A stretch of 36,102 nt of DNA from Bimuria novae-zelandiae CBS 107.79 (taxonomy: Eukaryota; Ascomycota; Dothideomycetes; Pleosporales; Didymosphaeriaceae): NCBI GenBank assembly GCA_010015655.1, contig ML976745.1:1-36102 (forward strand), written 5' to 3'. Of this stretch, positions 9,609 through 22,140 are shown in pieces. Below the pieces are notes generated by a model that did not search any database, was not told the DNA's origin, and saw only the letters and a program-made list of their open reading frames with translations. Position numbers and translations under genes: made by a program. Each line of letters starts with the position of its first letter. Position 1 is the stretch's first letter.

Positions 9609-9913
9609 CGCGAGGTGTGATGGTTGGAGGTTGTGTGCAGAAGCGATTATAGATATTCGGTATGTATGTATGCGGCCATGTGTGGCGACACGCGTAAAGG
9701 ACACGGTGGTTGATTTTAGAAGCGCGAGGCTACAGCATGCGAGCAGGTCGAGTTGTGAAGGCGGGATCCTTGGCGTTCGTCATTCGCCCGCAAGCTGAAG
9801 TGTAATTTATACGCCCGGCACGGTTAGCGCAGAATACGTTACACCATCGCGTGAACGCGTAGACCACATGTACCCATCGCTCCGACGGATGACTCTCAAC
9901 TTGATCACCAACA
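9609..9913. promoter_or_regulatory. Divergent SARAF/PBN1 promoter region
   Basis: These 305 bp lie between two start codons pointing outward, so both promoters and 5' untranslated regions must fit here unless an upstream intron exists. I see no convincing TATA box. Both neighbours are predicted ER proteins, which makes shared control plausible but unproven. Confidence 0.5.
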
Positions 9914-11474
9914 ATGAAACAGCGGATAACATTTCTGGTCAAAGACCCGGACTCATTCACGCCGGAAAAGCTCGAGGTCAAAGATGAGTCCCTGGCCATG
10001 AGTGCTGTGGAAGCCGTGAAGGAGCACCGCTTTACCATCAGCCTAGATGAGCTTCCAGCAGGGGTGAGTATGTTTTGAGTACTTTTGCTGCAAGCATCTC
10101 TGCTTGAAGATACGTGAACTGACGACCTTGTAGCTTCGCAGAACACTGAAGCAATGGAACGTGCTACACATCAAATGGGTCTCTCCGAATCCCTACACCA
10201 CCGTCCCGCCCTTTACATCACGTGCTACGCCAGGCCTCCACGTCTTCTTCTCATCGCATAAAAATGAAACCCAGAGCCATCTTTGCAGTCTCTTACACTC
10301 AACTTTTGGTAAAGAGCTGAAATGTTCGCGTGCTTCCCCCGCCGAAGAAGTTGCTACGCCGCTGTTTTACGCTGAGGAAGCCGAACGAGCGGACGCCGAG
10401 AACCAGTACTTTTCCTATCTACCGAGCTTAGACGGATTTGTTGCGAACATCCAGGAGAAAATCTGTCCGCAGTCGTCCAAAACATGCAGACAAGACCTAC
10501 AGACGCTTCTCAAAGCATCATACTTCGACATTGATTACTCATCTACGTCCACCTCTATCGTCCTAACCGCATTCTTCGACTCTCCCCCCGGCGGCTGGAC
10601 AGAAGACATTCTAAAACCATCTGGGGTTCACACAATCGAAGTCGGCGTGCTAACCCACGAGCCAAATCCAGACCCCGAAGACATCGCCTTCGGCGGGTTC
10701 CTCACCATGCTCGGCCGCGACACCGCACCCAAGGCGACGCGCTTCCAGACACCGACTTTACACTACCCCCTCTCCTCATCGCTCAGCTACACAACCTCCT
10801 TCCAGCACCCAACCGGCCTGCACCCCACACTACAACTCTCCTTCGCCTCCGCTAAGGACCTCAGCCCGCCAGACGCCAGCTGCAGACTCCACACGCACCT
10901 CACGCTGCCGAGCTATCTCTTCATCGATCAGTACCAGTTCAGCGACTCACTATTCCTATCCTCCCACCGTTTGCGTGCGTTGGCGAATATATCAGGTGCG
11001 ACCGACCTCGAAGCGCCAGACTGGGTAATCCCCCAGTGGGGCTCTTCCGCACTATTCGAAATCGCGCATCCGGGTCCGGACTCACCCATACCAGCCGGGC
11101 CGTGGAACGTCAGTATACCGATGCATCTACGATACCTTCCCGCTCAGGTGGCCTCGCACGCGCGTGTCCCCGTGGCGTGGCCGGTGGTGTTCTGGGCGTG
11201 CGATGCGGAGCAGGATGGGCGGGGGAATCCGTTTGATCGAAGGAATCTGGGGTACGAAGGTGCGTTTGGGGATGGTGTGCGGTTCATGCATGTGCCGCCG
11301 GCGCAGGGGGCGGAGTTGGTCGAGTGGATCGACGTGCCGGTGCTGGATATACGGGCGACGGGGTGGGTGGAGACGGGTACGATTGGGGTGGTGGTGGCGG
11401 CGTTTTTGGGCCTGTGTTGGGTGTTGTTTGCGGGAGGGAGGAAGACGAAGGGGGATGAGAAGAAGAAACAGTGA
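9914..11474 (+). CDS. PBN1: PBN1/PIG-X, GPI mannosyltransferase I accessory subunit
   Basis: Exon 1 is 9914-10063, the intron 10064-10133 (70 bp, GTGAGT...TAG, branch-like CTGAC near 10119-10123), and exon 2 is 10134-11474, giving 496 residues. PBN1/PIG-X is an ER protein that stabilises the GPI-anchor mannosyltransferase PIG-M (Gpi14), which adds the first mannose. The N-terminus is MKQRITFLVKDPDSF. The long luminal part contains the family-typical stretches SFDIDYS-like (YFDIDYSSTS), LHTHLTLPSYLFIDQYQ and VPVAWPVVFWACD, followed by NPFDRRNLGYE. One C-terminal membrane span lies at about 465-484 with a short Lys-rich cytosolic tail ending GDEKKKQ. There is no N-terminal signal peptide, as in fungal members. 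Exon 1 has no long independent open frame, so a caller starting at the internal GTG 10161 would miss it. It converges with AOS1 229 bp downstream. The assignment is firm from overall family features, though no alignment was run. Confidence 0.88.
10064..10133 (+). other. PBN1 intron
   Basis: This is a 70-bp phase-0 intron with donor GTGAGT and acceptor TTGTAG. Splicing joins DELPAG to LRRTLKQWN and keeps one reading frame from the ATG at 9914. Confidence 0.85.
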
Positions 11475-11703
11475 GGGTGGTGAAGTATGAATGCAATCAG
11501 CGCTCGTACGTGATACTCGGGGTTTTGTCCTAGTACTGTTGTATTTCTGCATTCGTATTCAGTTGCATACTAAGCTGCCGCGCTGATAATGTGGGTATCT
11601 ACCATGAACCATGAACTCCGTCGTGAATTCCACAAACCTACATAACAGGAAGCCCCTCTATCACCTGCGCTAGGATAACACAGAATACAAAATCGTACAC
11701 CGC
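11475..11703. other. Convergent PBN1/AOS1 intergenic region
   Basis: These 229 bp lie between the two stop codons and should contain both 3' untranslated regions. No other feature is visible. Confidence 0.6.
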
Positions 11704-13064
11704 TCAACCGAGCACAATTGGCGCATCAACAGGCATTGGAGCGATGGATGGGACTGGATCGTTCAGGAAGATAGGGTGGAGCGCATACACCGGGGCCGAG
11801 CTATCCTCGCCGTCGAACAACATCAGATTCTGAATGGGCTGCTCTCGCTTGCCAAGGACGTTAATGACGTCTTGGGCCAGCTGTCCGCCGAGGTAAGCCG
11901 TGACGGGTGCGAGCTCGCAGTTGAGGTTGCTGAGGAAACCCTTCAAGAAATCGGCCGTGAGGGTCTCGGGCGGAAGCGTGAGCTCTTTGTGGCGGTCGAT
12001 GACGGAGGCGGTGAAGATGGCAAGCTCGGTCTGGCTGTGAGTAGGGTCGTTGCCGTTGCCCTGGCGTTGCCACTCCCAGAGTGCGCGCAGGCAGGTCAGC
12101 AGCGGATGAACCTTTTTAAGTCTGCGCTTGTTTCCTTGGAGGTCTGTCGCCAGAGGTGACGAGTTGCTCAGTAGCAGGGGAGAATACAGCTCGCGTTTTG
12201 TGACCAGCTCGATGTTCTTGCCATTCTCCTTCTTAAGCTGCACACCGATGATGGATCGCGTCGTGGTCTCCGCTTTGAGTTCGGTCTTTCGCGACACCTC
12301 CCTCTCGATGACGAAGTCGTGTTGTCCGAGGTCTGCAAAGATGTAGCCGTACATGCCATGGCTGCCTCCGGCGTAGAAGGGACGCTCAGCGATCCGGCAG
12401 CAGCTGTTTATATTGGTCAAGGCGATGAAGTTGAGGTCAGTGGCTATAACCATGTCGAAAGGCTTGAAGAAGGCGGGGTCTGTCTCTTTGGACACATCAT
12501 TGGTGAGGACGTGGACCTTGACGCGGGGGTTGAGCTTCTGGACTTCGGGGGCGGCTGCTTGGGCGCGCTAGATAAGTCAGTACGGAGGAATACGTGTGGC
12601 GGGTGAGTCTCACGTTCTTGCCCACGTCGGCCTCGCTGATGAAGAATTGCGCGCCCAGATCTTCGTCGGAGGCGAGCTCATGGTCGGCGATGGTGATGGA
12701 GCCGATGCCGGCGAGCACCAGGTTCTTCGCAATTTCGTTGGCGAGGGCTTTGATGTTGACCAGGAGGATATTCGCATTACGAATCCTACCCGTGGACATT
12801 GTTAATTTACGTAGACATATTTCAGGTTGTTTGCGTACCTGTTCTGAGCTTCAAGGCCCCAAAGGCGGATCTGACGGTCGTAGAGGGCAATCTCGTCTGA
12901 AGCGGTCAGAATTGGGAAGGCACGATGGGCAGACTGTACCTACCTGCGGATACGGTCTCTGCCTGGGCAATTGCGGCCACAAGCTCGCCTGTTGCATCGG
13001 GCGCAGGTATAGTGCCAGCACCGTTGCCGTTCGTCGCGGCGGCAGGCGCAGCGGGATCTGCCAT
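11704..13064 (-). CDS. AOS1: SUMO-activating enzyme subunit 1 (AOS1/SAE1)
   Basis: Four exons on the minus strand, 13064-12944, 12896-12839, 12785-12614 and 12567-11704, encode 404 residues. The introns are 47, 53 and 46 bp, each GT...AG. AOS1 pairs with UBA2 to form the E1 that adenylates SUMO and passes it to UBC9, mainly in the nucleus. AOS1 itself has no catalytic Cys; that sits in UBA2. After a low-complexity Ala-rich start, residues 41-60 carry the hallmark ALYDRQIRLWGLEAQNR. The nucleotide-fold strand (IRNANILLV...NEIAKNLVLAGIG, about 61-88) and DHE follow. Then come GAQFFISEADVGKNRAQAA (about 104-122, created by splicing), NSCCRIAERPFYAGGSHGMYGYIF, and a C-terminal half with VTAYLGGQLAQDVINVL. 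Length is normal for fungi. The Met start at 13064 is the only ATG that leads in frame into exon 2. It is divergent from the neighbouring 584-residue gene across 275 bp. Confidence 0.93.
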
Positions 13065-13339
13065 TATCGGGAGAGTTTGATTTGAGGGTGCAATTGGAGC
13101 GCTGGCTTGCGCAGTAAGGTGGTGCTTGGTTTATTAAGAAAGGCCCAAGGTAGTTGTAGCTGTCCCAACTTGGAGCTCGCCCGGGTGAGAGAAAGTTGAG
13201 CCGCAATCCAGGCGGCATACGCACGGGCCCATGTGGGGTGGCGCCAGTTGAAGCACGCCTATGTCACAGGCAGTTCTTTGACAGTCGGACCACCATCATC
13301 CTCAACCACCAGCTCTGCCCACCCCCATGCGCGCCTAGG
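13065..13339. promoter_or_regulatory. Divergent promoter region of AOS1 and the 584-residue gene
   Basis: These 275 bp separate outward-facing start codons. A frame continuous with the downstream gene remains open from 13196, but its translation before 13340 is not conserved-looking. The Met at 13340, followed by PRTQPNS and a proline run, is the preferred start. No specific site is recognised. Confidence 0.5.
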
Positions 13340-15222
13340 ATGCCGAGAACCCAGCCAAACTCGCCCTCACCGCCGCCCCCGCCCCCCCCGCCCGTTAACT
13401 TCCCCTTTGTTACAGGCGGCTTCGACTTCCCGCAAGCCTCAGCCTCCCCGCCGCCAGCTCGCTCACGACCGTCCCCTCGTGCGCGCGTGGACCAGCTCAC
13501 CGAATTCCTGGACCAACACTACCGACAGCCAGGTACCGACTCCGACGATGGTCCATCATTACAACGAGGACCTCCAGTGGCCAGGGACATGAGCTCTCGA
13601 CGCCGGCCCGCTGCCCGCACCGCTCGCACCCCCCGTCACGCAGAGCGCGAGCCTGATGGTGCGAATGAGCGATCTAGCGCCATGCCCAGCGAGCGCTACC
13701 TCCGTCGGGCCCATGCTCGCATTAGAGATGCGCGGTCCGTCATCGAGGACCCGGCTACCGACGTGCTGGACTCCCTGAGCGACCTCCCGCGCAACCCCTT
13801 CCGCCGCGAGCGCAGCCCGCCGAGTGGGACCGACGGCCAGCGCCGACAGACAAAGAGGAGGAAGCTCGATCATCTGCACAAACCAGTATCAGAGTACGAC
13901 GGCTTCAAGTACGGGTACAAAGGACAGGTGGCCCGCGGCCGCCTCCGCATGGAGGTCGTCAGCTGTGACGGAGGAGAATACGACAAGAGCAGTTCGCTGT
14001 ATCCCGTCCAAAACGTGCTGAGCAACGACAAGAGCGTGTACTGTAGTCAAAGTGGAAGTTGCAATCTGCTGCTCAAACATATCGGCGACATGCCCTTCTG
14101 TCTGGAAAAGGTCGTCATTCGTGCTCCAGACCGCGGCTTCACTGCTCCCGTGCAGGAAGGCTTGATCTTTGTGTCCATGTCTCCCGACAAGCTTCTCTCT
14201 GGAACCTCGGCCTACGAAATCCAATACAACTCCAAAGACTCCAGCTCGTCACCCTCGTATGGAAACTGTCTCTCTCCGCCCATGTCACCCACGCCGAGTC
14301 CGCCTCGGAGTGGCGATGAAGAGCTCCTCTCGTTTGAAGATGCCATCCGGGACGAGGCTGTCTGGGAACGCTCTCGTCAGGCTTTGGCTGAGCGGGTCGA
14401 GAACTTGAGACTCCGGAGCCGCCGTCATCCAATGCTGCAGGCAGTGCTGGATCGCAACGTCGAGCAACCGAGTACTGCCGACGATGACGAAGACGCCCTC
14501 AACGAATGTCCCTACCACATCGAAGAAGGCGACCCGAACGCCGCTGGCATGTCTGCACCCACGCCACCGCCCTTCACAACCACCACGGAGAGCGAGCCTG
14601 AAGACGCAGAGGGAAGCGAAACAATGCCTTCTGCGGCCGTGATGGCAGACCGTCTTCGACGGGAGAGCCGCTACCGCTCCGAGGGTGAGAACTACGATGA
14701 TCGTGAGGACTTGATCCAGCACCCACTCGCCTCCCTTCGACGTGCCGAGCCGCTGGACTCTCCCCGTTTTCAGAGCTACCACGAGCGCGCGCAGAGGTGG
14801 AGGGCCTTGCAAAACAACATTGAACCGATTCGCGCCACGCGTCTCCGCACGCCAAGTCGAATTGAGCCCAAACACACTCCTCAGGCAGAAACGGAGCTTA
14901 TCAAGCCTCACGCTCGCTTCTTCATCGCGCGGCATAAGAACAAGATCACTGTAAAATTTCATCCCGCAATGTAAGTTTGTGACCCTATGCACCCCAGGAT
15001 CAGCAACACAGCACACAAATTTCGTGTCTTCCCTCACATCAGAATAGACCTTACAGAGCCCAAGCCTTCGACTTTGTAAATCAAACTAACGATTGTAGCT
15101 CTGGGAAACACGTGCTGCTGAAGCTCTGGAGTCCGATCAGTGATGGCAACATCGATATCGAGAGCGTGCAGTTCTACGGATACTCAGGACCACGCTTCTT
15201 TCCTGCAGTGCAACCCCGCTAG
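13340..15222 (+). CDS. Unrecognised 584-residue protein with split beta-sandwich-like domain
   Basis: Exon 1 is 13340-14970, the intron 14971-15098 (128 bp, GTAAGT...TAG, branch-like ACTAAC at 15085-15090), and exon 2 is 15099-15222. I cannot name the family. Residues 1-180 are disordered-looking: a run of eight prolines near 11-18, many Arg/Ser/Pro, and a basic cluster TKRRKLDH near 170 that looks like a nuclear localisation signal. Residues about 185-300 are ordered (YDGFKYGYKGQV, LEKVVIRAPDRGFTAPVQ, GLIFVSM). Residues about 300-520 are again acidic, Ser/Pro-rich and disordered-looking. The end, about 523-584, is ordered (ARFFIARHKNKITVKFHP, then HVLLKLWSPISDGNIDIESV and FYGYSGPRFFPA). The two ordered parts resemble the start and end of one discoidin/DOC-like galactose-binding jelly roll. 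That is inference from pattern only. Exon 2 is essential: without splicing the last strands are lost at a stop four bases into the intron. Confidence 0.78.
14971..15098 (+). other. Intron in the 584-residue gene
   Basis: The donor GTAAGT directly follows HPA and the first two bases of an Ile codon; the acceptor TTGTAG supplies the third base. A CTAAC branch motif lies 8 bp before the acceptor. The 41 residues after the junction are well ordered in composition, which supports the splice. Confidence 0.85.
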
Positions 15223-15939
15223 ATAATCTGCCTGTATTCTATTTATCGAGGATACATACCTTGTGGGTCCGTCTATAGTTGTAATGATACCCATGAAAGT
15301 TCGGCCACCTTTCACGCGTGACGCTCTACGTGTGGCTCCTTCGATGCAGAGGTCGAGAATTCTCAACGCAACAGTCCGCTCGCCTGCCGGCGTCCTCCGA
15401 AGCACACTATTTAACTTGGAGTAAGTAATGGGATGTGAGTGTGTTGTCAGCGGAAACTCTCAAATTTCTCGCATGTCTGACTACCCGTGGACAATTTGTA
15501 CGTCAGGGTATGTAAGCTGAAGGCCTGGAACTTGATGGACGAACCTGGGCATGCAGGTTCTCCCTTCGCCCGCTCGCTGTACCAAGTTTCTACGGTTCTT
15601 GCAATGTTATCAGACCACAGCAGGTGTAGTAGGTACAGATAAACCCACGGCCAAGTCTCTACGCAGTACCCAGGAAAGCTTTTACACTAGTGGTAGACGA
15701 ATATGGGTACCTAATGGAAGACACGGACGAAAGAACCATCCCACAGCCCGGTTTCCGTAACCGCTCGTCAATCGCGGCAGGATCTGGATGCGGATCTCAT
15801 CTCGCATTCGCATTGCCGACAGCCACCAGCTATAGTAGTATTCCATACTGCATTTCTCCCTACACACACATCAGCCGCATCTTCCCATGTTCCCAGCTAG
15901 CACCACGAGTAGATTATACCCCCCAGTAAGAGGAGGAAC
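15223..15939. other. Gene-free right margin of the island
   Basis: Composition is still normal here, but no convincing gene, tRNA or other RNA was found. Small open frames (15184-15405 minus, 15551-15760 plus, 15690-15929 plus) have no recognisable content and overlap one another. The first part should be the 3' untranslated region of the 584-residue gene. Composition changes sharply at about 15935-15950. Confidence 0.5.
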
Positions 15940-16819
15940 CCTAGACCAATATTAACTAACTTAGAAGATTAACTTTAATTTTTTAACTATAAAAATAATA
16001 TAGTATAATATAAGTTACCGTAAAAGTATACGTTAATTACGCATTCGAAAAAGCTAATTTATAAATTATATAACATATTTTATAAGAGAGCGACCTACCA
16101 AAGTAAATAGCCTTATTAAAGTAATCCTTTTATTTTATTAGATATTTTTACTACTTAGTATTATTACGCCTACGGTATATAATATACTTTACTTTATACA
16201 CGTTATTACTAAATTAGCGTATTATGTCTTTAATAGGTTCTTATTCTTATAGGAGTGTTCCGTAAGACTCGTATTTTTCTAATAAAGATAGGTAGAACAC
16301 TAGATACACCTAGCCTAGGCTCTTTAGCTTAATGTAGAATATAGTAGGTAGATTACTAATACACTTAATAATAGTACCTAGAACTTATTGTCTACCTTTA
16401 GTTTTAGTAAGAGCCTTTTTTTTTTAAAAAGCTCCTTTTAGTATTTTTAAGATATAAGGAGCTTTCTCTTCGCCTTTACGCAAATACTAATAAGCTTTAA
16501 AGCTAGTTAAAAAGTGTAGAGGCTTTCGTCCTCGCCTAGCACTCTATTAGGCTAGTTTAGCTCTTATAGGCTATAGCTATAGTAGACTTAAAGAGGCGTG
16601 TATTTACTAACTAAGTGTTAGCTATTATTATACGCGAATCATATATATAATACTTATAAGACCTAATTATCCTGCTTAAGGTAATAAATCATACGTAGGT
16701 ACTAGTTTAAGGTATAGTTTTATCTTTCTATCTATTAATCTATTTATAAGTAGAGGGCAGATATTAGTACTTATCTAAAGTTAAAATAGTACTAAAACGT
16801 ATCTTAGTGTCTAGCCTTT

Positions 16820-17160
16820 ATAAGGGGCCACTTATTAGATATAACTAAAATTAGGTTCTTATAAAGACGAATAATCTCGCGGATCTATACCTAGACTAGG
16901 TTATTACTATCCTAGTCTTTTCTTACCAGGACGTAATAGGCTATTTTTAAGAATTAGTTTACTATTATTAGAATTGCGTTATAGACGCCCCCTATAAAAT
17001 AACTAAAAGGTAAGTTAATAATAAAGTCTATTATTACGTACTGCTAGGGCCTATCTAGAATATATAAGGGCCTTGATAAACTATAAAGGTTATAGGTCTT
17101 TATATTAGCTCGCTAACGGCGCTTATAGTTATAAGCGTAGTCTATAATTATTCGATTAGA
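16820..17160 (-). pseudogene. Gypsy integrase remnant (left part of a split element)
   Basis: Minus-strand translation gives integrase-core-like text: the RRxRANIKTYNL region next to the former zinc domain, then RPLYILDRP, VIIDFIINLPFS, and further on FLKIAYYVLVRKD. This is the usual linker and first catalytic Asp region of a Ty3/Gypsy integrase. It stops abruptly near 17.2 kb, where Copia LTR sequence begins. The missing RNase H of the same strand reappears at 27.9 kb, right of the Copia elements. Confidence 0.65.
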
Positions 17161-20100
17161 GGATAGTTTTTATAAGATAAAAAATAATTATTAATTAATC
17201 TCTGGATTCTCCTGCTGTGGGAGGTAGTATCTATATAACCATAAAGACATTTCTTACTTTATTGTAGAATGTAACTCTATAAGGAAGAAATGTATCTTAT
17301 GCAAGGGAACAGGTGCGCTAGCTACTATATAGAATATAAGAGACTATGTATTTAGACATACCCCCTTAGCTTAGGCTTATCTTTAAGCTAGAGGCCTATT
17401 CTTTATATTTTAGTTTTAAAACCCTTTATTCTTTACTCTGGCTTAAGCAGGTTAACTTCTTTATTAGTAATTTTATCTTTAATTTCTGTAATTCTTAGTT
17501 TATCTAGAAACTTGCTTTATTTATTAGCTAGTAGGTCGTTTATAAGTTTATCTATAACTATATCATTCGAGCGTTAATAGTATACCTTAATCGTCCCAAG
17601 TGCGACTTCTTGTCTAAGCTAGTAATTATAAATATTTATATAATAGAGCTTCGTCTCTAGCTTAGTAATTTCTTCAGTAATAAGTAAAATATTTGCTAAT
17701 TATTATATTTAACTATAATAAGTAAATTGCTAAGATTAATCTTTACCTCCTTTAGTAATTAAGATATAAATAGAGCCTCCTTAGTAACTTGCGAGAGAGC
17801 TAGCAATTTAGCCATTATAGTTAATATAATAACTATATTTTGCTTATTTACTTTCTAGGTAATTAGACTACTAAATCGCTTAATAATATATCCTTGCAAG
17901 CTCTTGCGCTTAAGCGTATTATTAGTAAAGAATATATTACTTACTACTTCTAAATTATCTACACCCTTAAGCTAAAGACCTAGTAATCTAGTATTAGTAA
18001 GGTAGAGAAAAACTTAGTTAGTAGCTACTTAGTAATTATTACTAAGGTTTAACAAGAATTATAATAATTAAACACTTATAAAGGCAATATCTAGTCGCGT
18101 AGCTATTATAGTATAAAGGATTAATCCTATATTTTACTAATATTAATTTATTTTAGTCTTACTAGCGAGCCCTTAGCGTAGAGCAGTTTAGCTACTACTA
18201 TTAAAGTATTATAGTAAATTTTATAGTAATAATAAGGCGCGATATATTATTAATATATAATACTTAAAATAGCTAGAGTTTTTAATTTAGTAAATCTCTA
18301 ATAACTTTAATTCCTAGAAACTACTATAGGTTATTACTACTAGTAAGTATAAATTTAGTACTTATTACTATTAAAGCAGCTTTAGTAGCTTACCTTTATA
18401 ACTTATTCTAAGTAATAATAAGGTAATCTATATAAAAAAAAGATAATAATACTATCGTTAATAAGACAACATAGCTCGTGGGATACTATTTAAAAGCCAA
18501 TATCGCGGAGTGTTAATGTAAACTCTCTCTACCAAAGTAGTAAAAAAATGCGCAGTCCGTAGAGTACTTTATATAGTTAGAGGACTGTACCCACTCGCGA
18601 GTAGCCGCGAGGCATTCTTATGTAGATTTCTCTATCCAGCTTTGCGTGAACGAAAGCGTTAGTAACGTCATGTTAAATAAGCTCTAGGTCGAATCAAGCT
18701 ATAATTACTATAAGCATGCGGAAAGATCGTCTTATAAGCGTTATAGTATAGGTTTCTTATAAGGTAAGGTATTTTTATTAGTTACTTTTTATAATTAGTC
18801 ATGCCTTGCAATTTTATAGTTAGTAGTATTTATTAAACTTATAGGTATAAACTTATATATAATTAAGGATCTAATCTCCTACTAGTTTTACTAAAGAGGT
18901 AGTTACCTTACTTTAGGACTTTATCTTACTATAACTTTAAAAGTAGGAATTTTTTGTTTCTTTTTATAAGTAATATAGCGGATAATCTTCGGGTTTATCT
19001 TTATAAGTAGGTAATTTTAGTAGTAAGCTTTAGTAAGGTTTTTTACTAATAATAAATATGTGCTTTAGCTATGCCTTATTAATCGTCTTTTTATTAATAA
19101 GACTATAGAGTCCTGCTTTTATGCCTGTTATAAAGGTAGTGGCCTAAGGACTTGTCTATTATTATCTAGTCTATACTATTAGGGATTATTAAGCTTAATT
19201 ACCTCTTATTATTAGTTATATAAGGAATATTATTAGTAGTAGCGTTAAGGGAGACGTTAGATATTTATACCTAACTTTCTTATCTTACCTATACTTAAAA
19301 GCTTCTTTAACCTCTTTCTCTAGTGCTTTATTAATTACCTTATTCTTAAAAAAGGACCTAGTAGCTTACTTTTACTAAGGTAACGGAGGTAACTCTATAA
19401 GTTATACCTAGGATACTATTTTTTCTAATATACTATATATAAGGTTATCTATTAAGTCTTTAGTTTTGCCTAAGAATATAGTATCCTTGTTAAATATTAC
19501 GTTGCGAGTACTAATTATCTTTACTATAGAGGGAAATTTATATCCTTTAGATATTAATTTATTTATAGCTAACTAGATAGCCTTTTAACCTTTAGGTCTA
19601 GCCGATAGAGCTTGCTCTTACTACGTATAGTGTTATTAGTTATAGCGAAGGCCTTATAGCTATAGGCTTTTAAGTAAGCTTAATTAGGCTTTTTTAGTTA
19701 AGTAATAACGCTATTCTAGAAAGCTACTATCGTAAAGAACACTTTATATAGTAATTACTATTAATTTACGCCGTTTAGGGTTTAATTATAAAGGTAGACT
19801 ATGGCTTAAGTAGTCTTAGGCTATATTTACTAGAGTAGATTAGAATTAAGTTATATTACACGCGCTTTCTTTTTTATTACACCTCTTAAGTATTTAGCTC
19901 CTCTATTTTATATTTAGGTATTAGGTACTAAGGGCTTAATTTTAATTCTTTACGCCAAGCACTACTTCTTAATATCTATTTTAATAGAGAAGATCTTATT
20001 ATTAGATTTAATTACTTTTACTATAATATTATATTATACTTTTATAAATAGTATAAAGGTGCTAAGTAATTTAATATTTAAACCTGCTAGGCAGTTATCC

Positions 20101-22140
20101 TTAAAGTAAAAATCTTATACAAAGCTAAAGAATTAACTAGTAATTAGTATTTAGCTTTTCTCTCTTATTACGCTATCTACTTTGTAGTTATAAAAATTAA
20201 TTATAACTTACTTACTAAGGCCTTTAGTTAGCTCCCTAGCTTGCCAGCGTATTTAATATTTTAGTTTTACGTTACTATAGGCATTACACTTAATGATAAA
20301 GAGGCCTTTAATTATTACCCCTTTAAATTACTATACGAGGTGTTTAAGAGCCTAAGGGCCTAAATAGCCTAATTATTAGTGCTAGGTTAATACCTTTACC
20401 TTCTATAGTCTTTGTTTAGTGCGTATATTAGTCTTATAAGTGGCATACGTAGCTTTAGTAGGAGTACTACCTACTAGTCTTGTCCTATATTCTAACACCC
20501 ACTATTTATGTAACTCTTAAAGTTCTACTAGTATAGTATTATCTCTTCTCTTTAGAGTTATTAGGTCTACTTTTATATCCTACTAAAGGTCTTGCCTCTA
20601 AAGTAATCGGAATAATATAAGATTACAGAGTATATTAAGGTAATAGGCAATATTATTTAGCTATATTATTTAAATACTACTGATATACTATACGTTAAAA
20701 TAAACGCTCTTGTATCCTTTAATCTATATTTATATATTCCCTGCCTACATGAAGTCTTCTGACGCCGGTGGCTAGTATAAGACAAAGCGATTAATATTAT
20801 TAAAGATATAGCAAGTTATGCCTAAATTAAGTATAGCTAAGCATTGCAATAGGTATATATTTAGGTTAGTATAGATAGATACGGATTTAAAGCTTGCTAG
20901 GATTTTAGTAATTTTACGTCTATTTAGTTACTTATTATTAGCCATAGTAATTCAAGTTAGAGTAGGAGTATATAATAATTTAATCTTAAGTATTTAAGAC
21001 CCTAGTTTCTTTACTATTCTTAACTTCTTTTAAAAGTTGGTATTACGTTCTAGCCTAAGCTTAACTAGCTTTACTATAAGAGGATTCGCTTTAAACTAGT
21101 CTAGCTACTTATTTAAAAAGGCGTAGAAATAGTCTTAAAGACTATAGCGTAGTTTATAAGTAAGATAATAATTACTACCAACTACTACTAGCTTAAGGCT
21201 CTAAGGCGCCTACTTAAATCTAGTATATTAATTATTATTTTATTATTTATGATGCCAAGATCTTTCCTAACTTTTAGATTATACTACTTTATCTATAAAA
21301 GAGGCGTCCTTGTCTATGGCCTAAGAAGATTTACTACTATTATCGAGAGATAAACTTATAGTAGTAAAACCGCCCTTTTGTTTGCCCTTAATCAGGTGCT
21401 GCAGGGTTATATAGTCTTAAAAGAGAGTTTTATTATGTTCTTCCGCGAGATAGCTACATCCTTGCTTCTATATTACTAGAAAGTCGTTACCTATATAGTT
21501 GTAATATAGATACCTGCCTTTATAAAGACTTCTTTAACTAAGTCTAGCCTTTAAAACTCTAGGACTTAATTAATCTCTACCTTTATAGCTATATAATCGT
21601 ACTTATAGCTATGTAGCCTATAATTTAGCTATTCTTATTAGTTTAAAGACTTCTTAGTATCTTGCCCCCGCTTATTAATATTTATCTTAATAGTTAATAT
21701 TAACTATAATTATAAAGTTATTAATCTATTACTTTATTATTTTCTAAAAATATAGTAGTTATTCTGCAGATGCACGAAATTATTAATTAAAGAAAAGTAA
21801 CTACCTTATTAAGGTCTGCCTTTTCTTCTTAATAGGCTTAATCTATAATCTTGTAGATCTCGAGCTATTCTTTATAATAGTTACTATCATTTTTAAATAC
21901 TTTCGCAGCTACTAATAATAGATAAAATAATAATATTAGTACGTTATTTAGGTTCACATTCGTGTAGACGGCGTTGAGCTAGTATTTACTTATTAATAAC
22001 GGCAACGGCATTATGGATTTTTACTTTAGTTTATTTATTAGCGCTAGGTTAATAATACTTTAGACTTTTAGGAATTAGTATCTTATTTTAAGCTATTTAA
22101 GCTATAGTGTATAATTTATGTAGTTACTTAGGATTACTAT

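Noticed and set aside
11127..11552. Minus-strand 141-codon and other frames over the PBN1 3' end
   Set aside because: They overlap the conserved C-terminal part and membrane span of PBN1 in antisense and have no family features.
14285..15037. 250-codon minus-strand open frame opposite the 584-residue gene
   Set aside because: It is the longest antisense shadow, but it covers both the disordered part and the start of the intron. The plus strand has a consistent exon-intron structure and ordered domains.
15184..15929. Three short open frames right of the last gene
   Set aside because: They are mutually overlapping on both strands and contain no recognisable motif. They are best explained as chance frames in untranslated and intergenic DNA.
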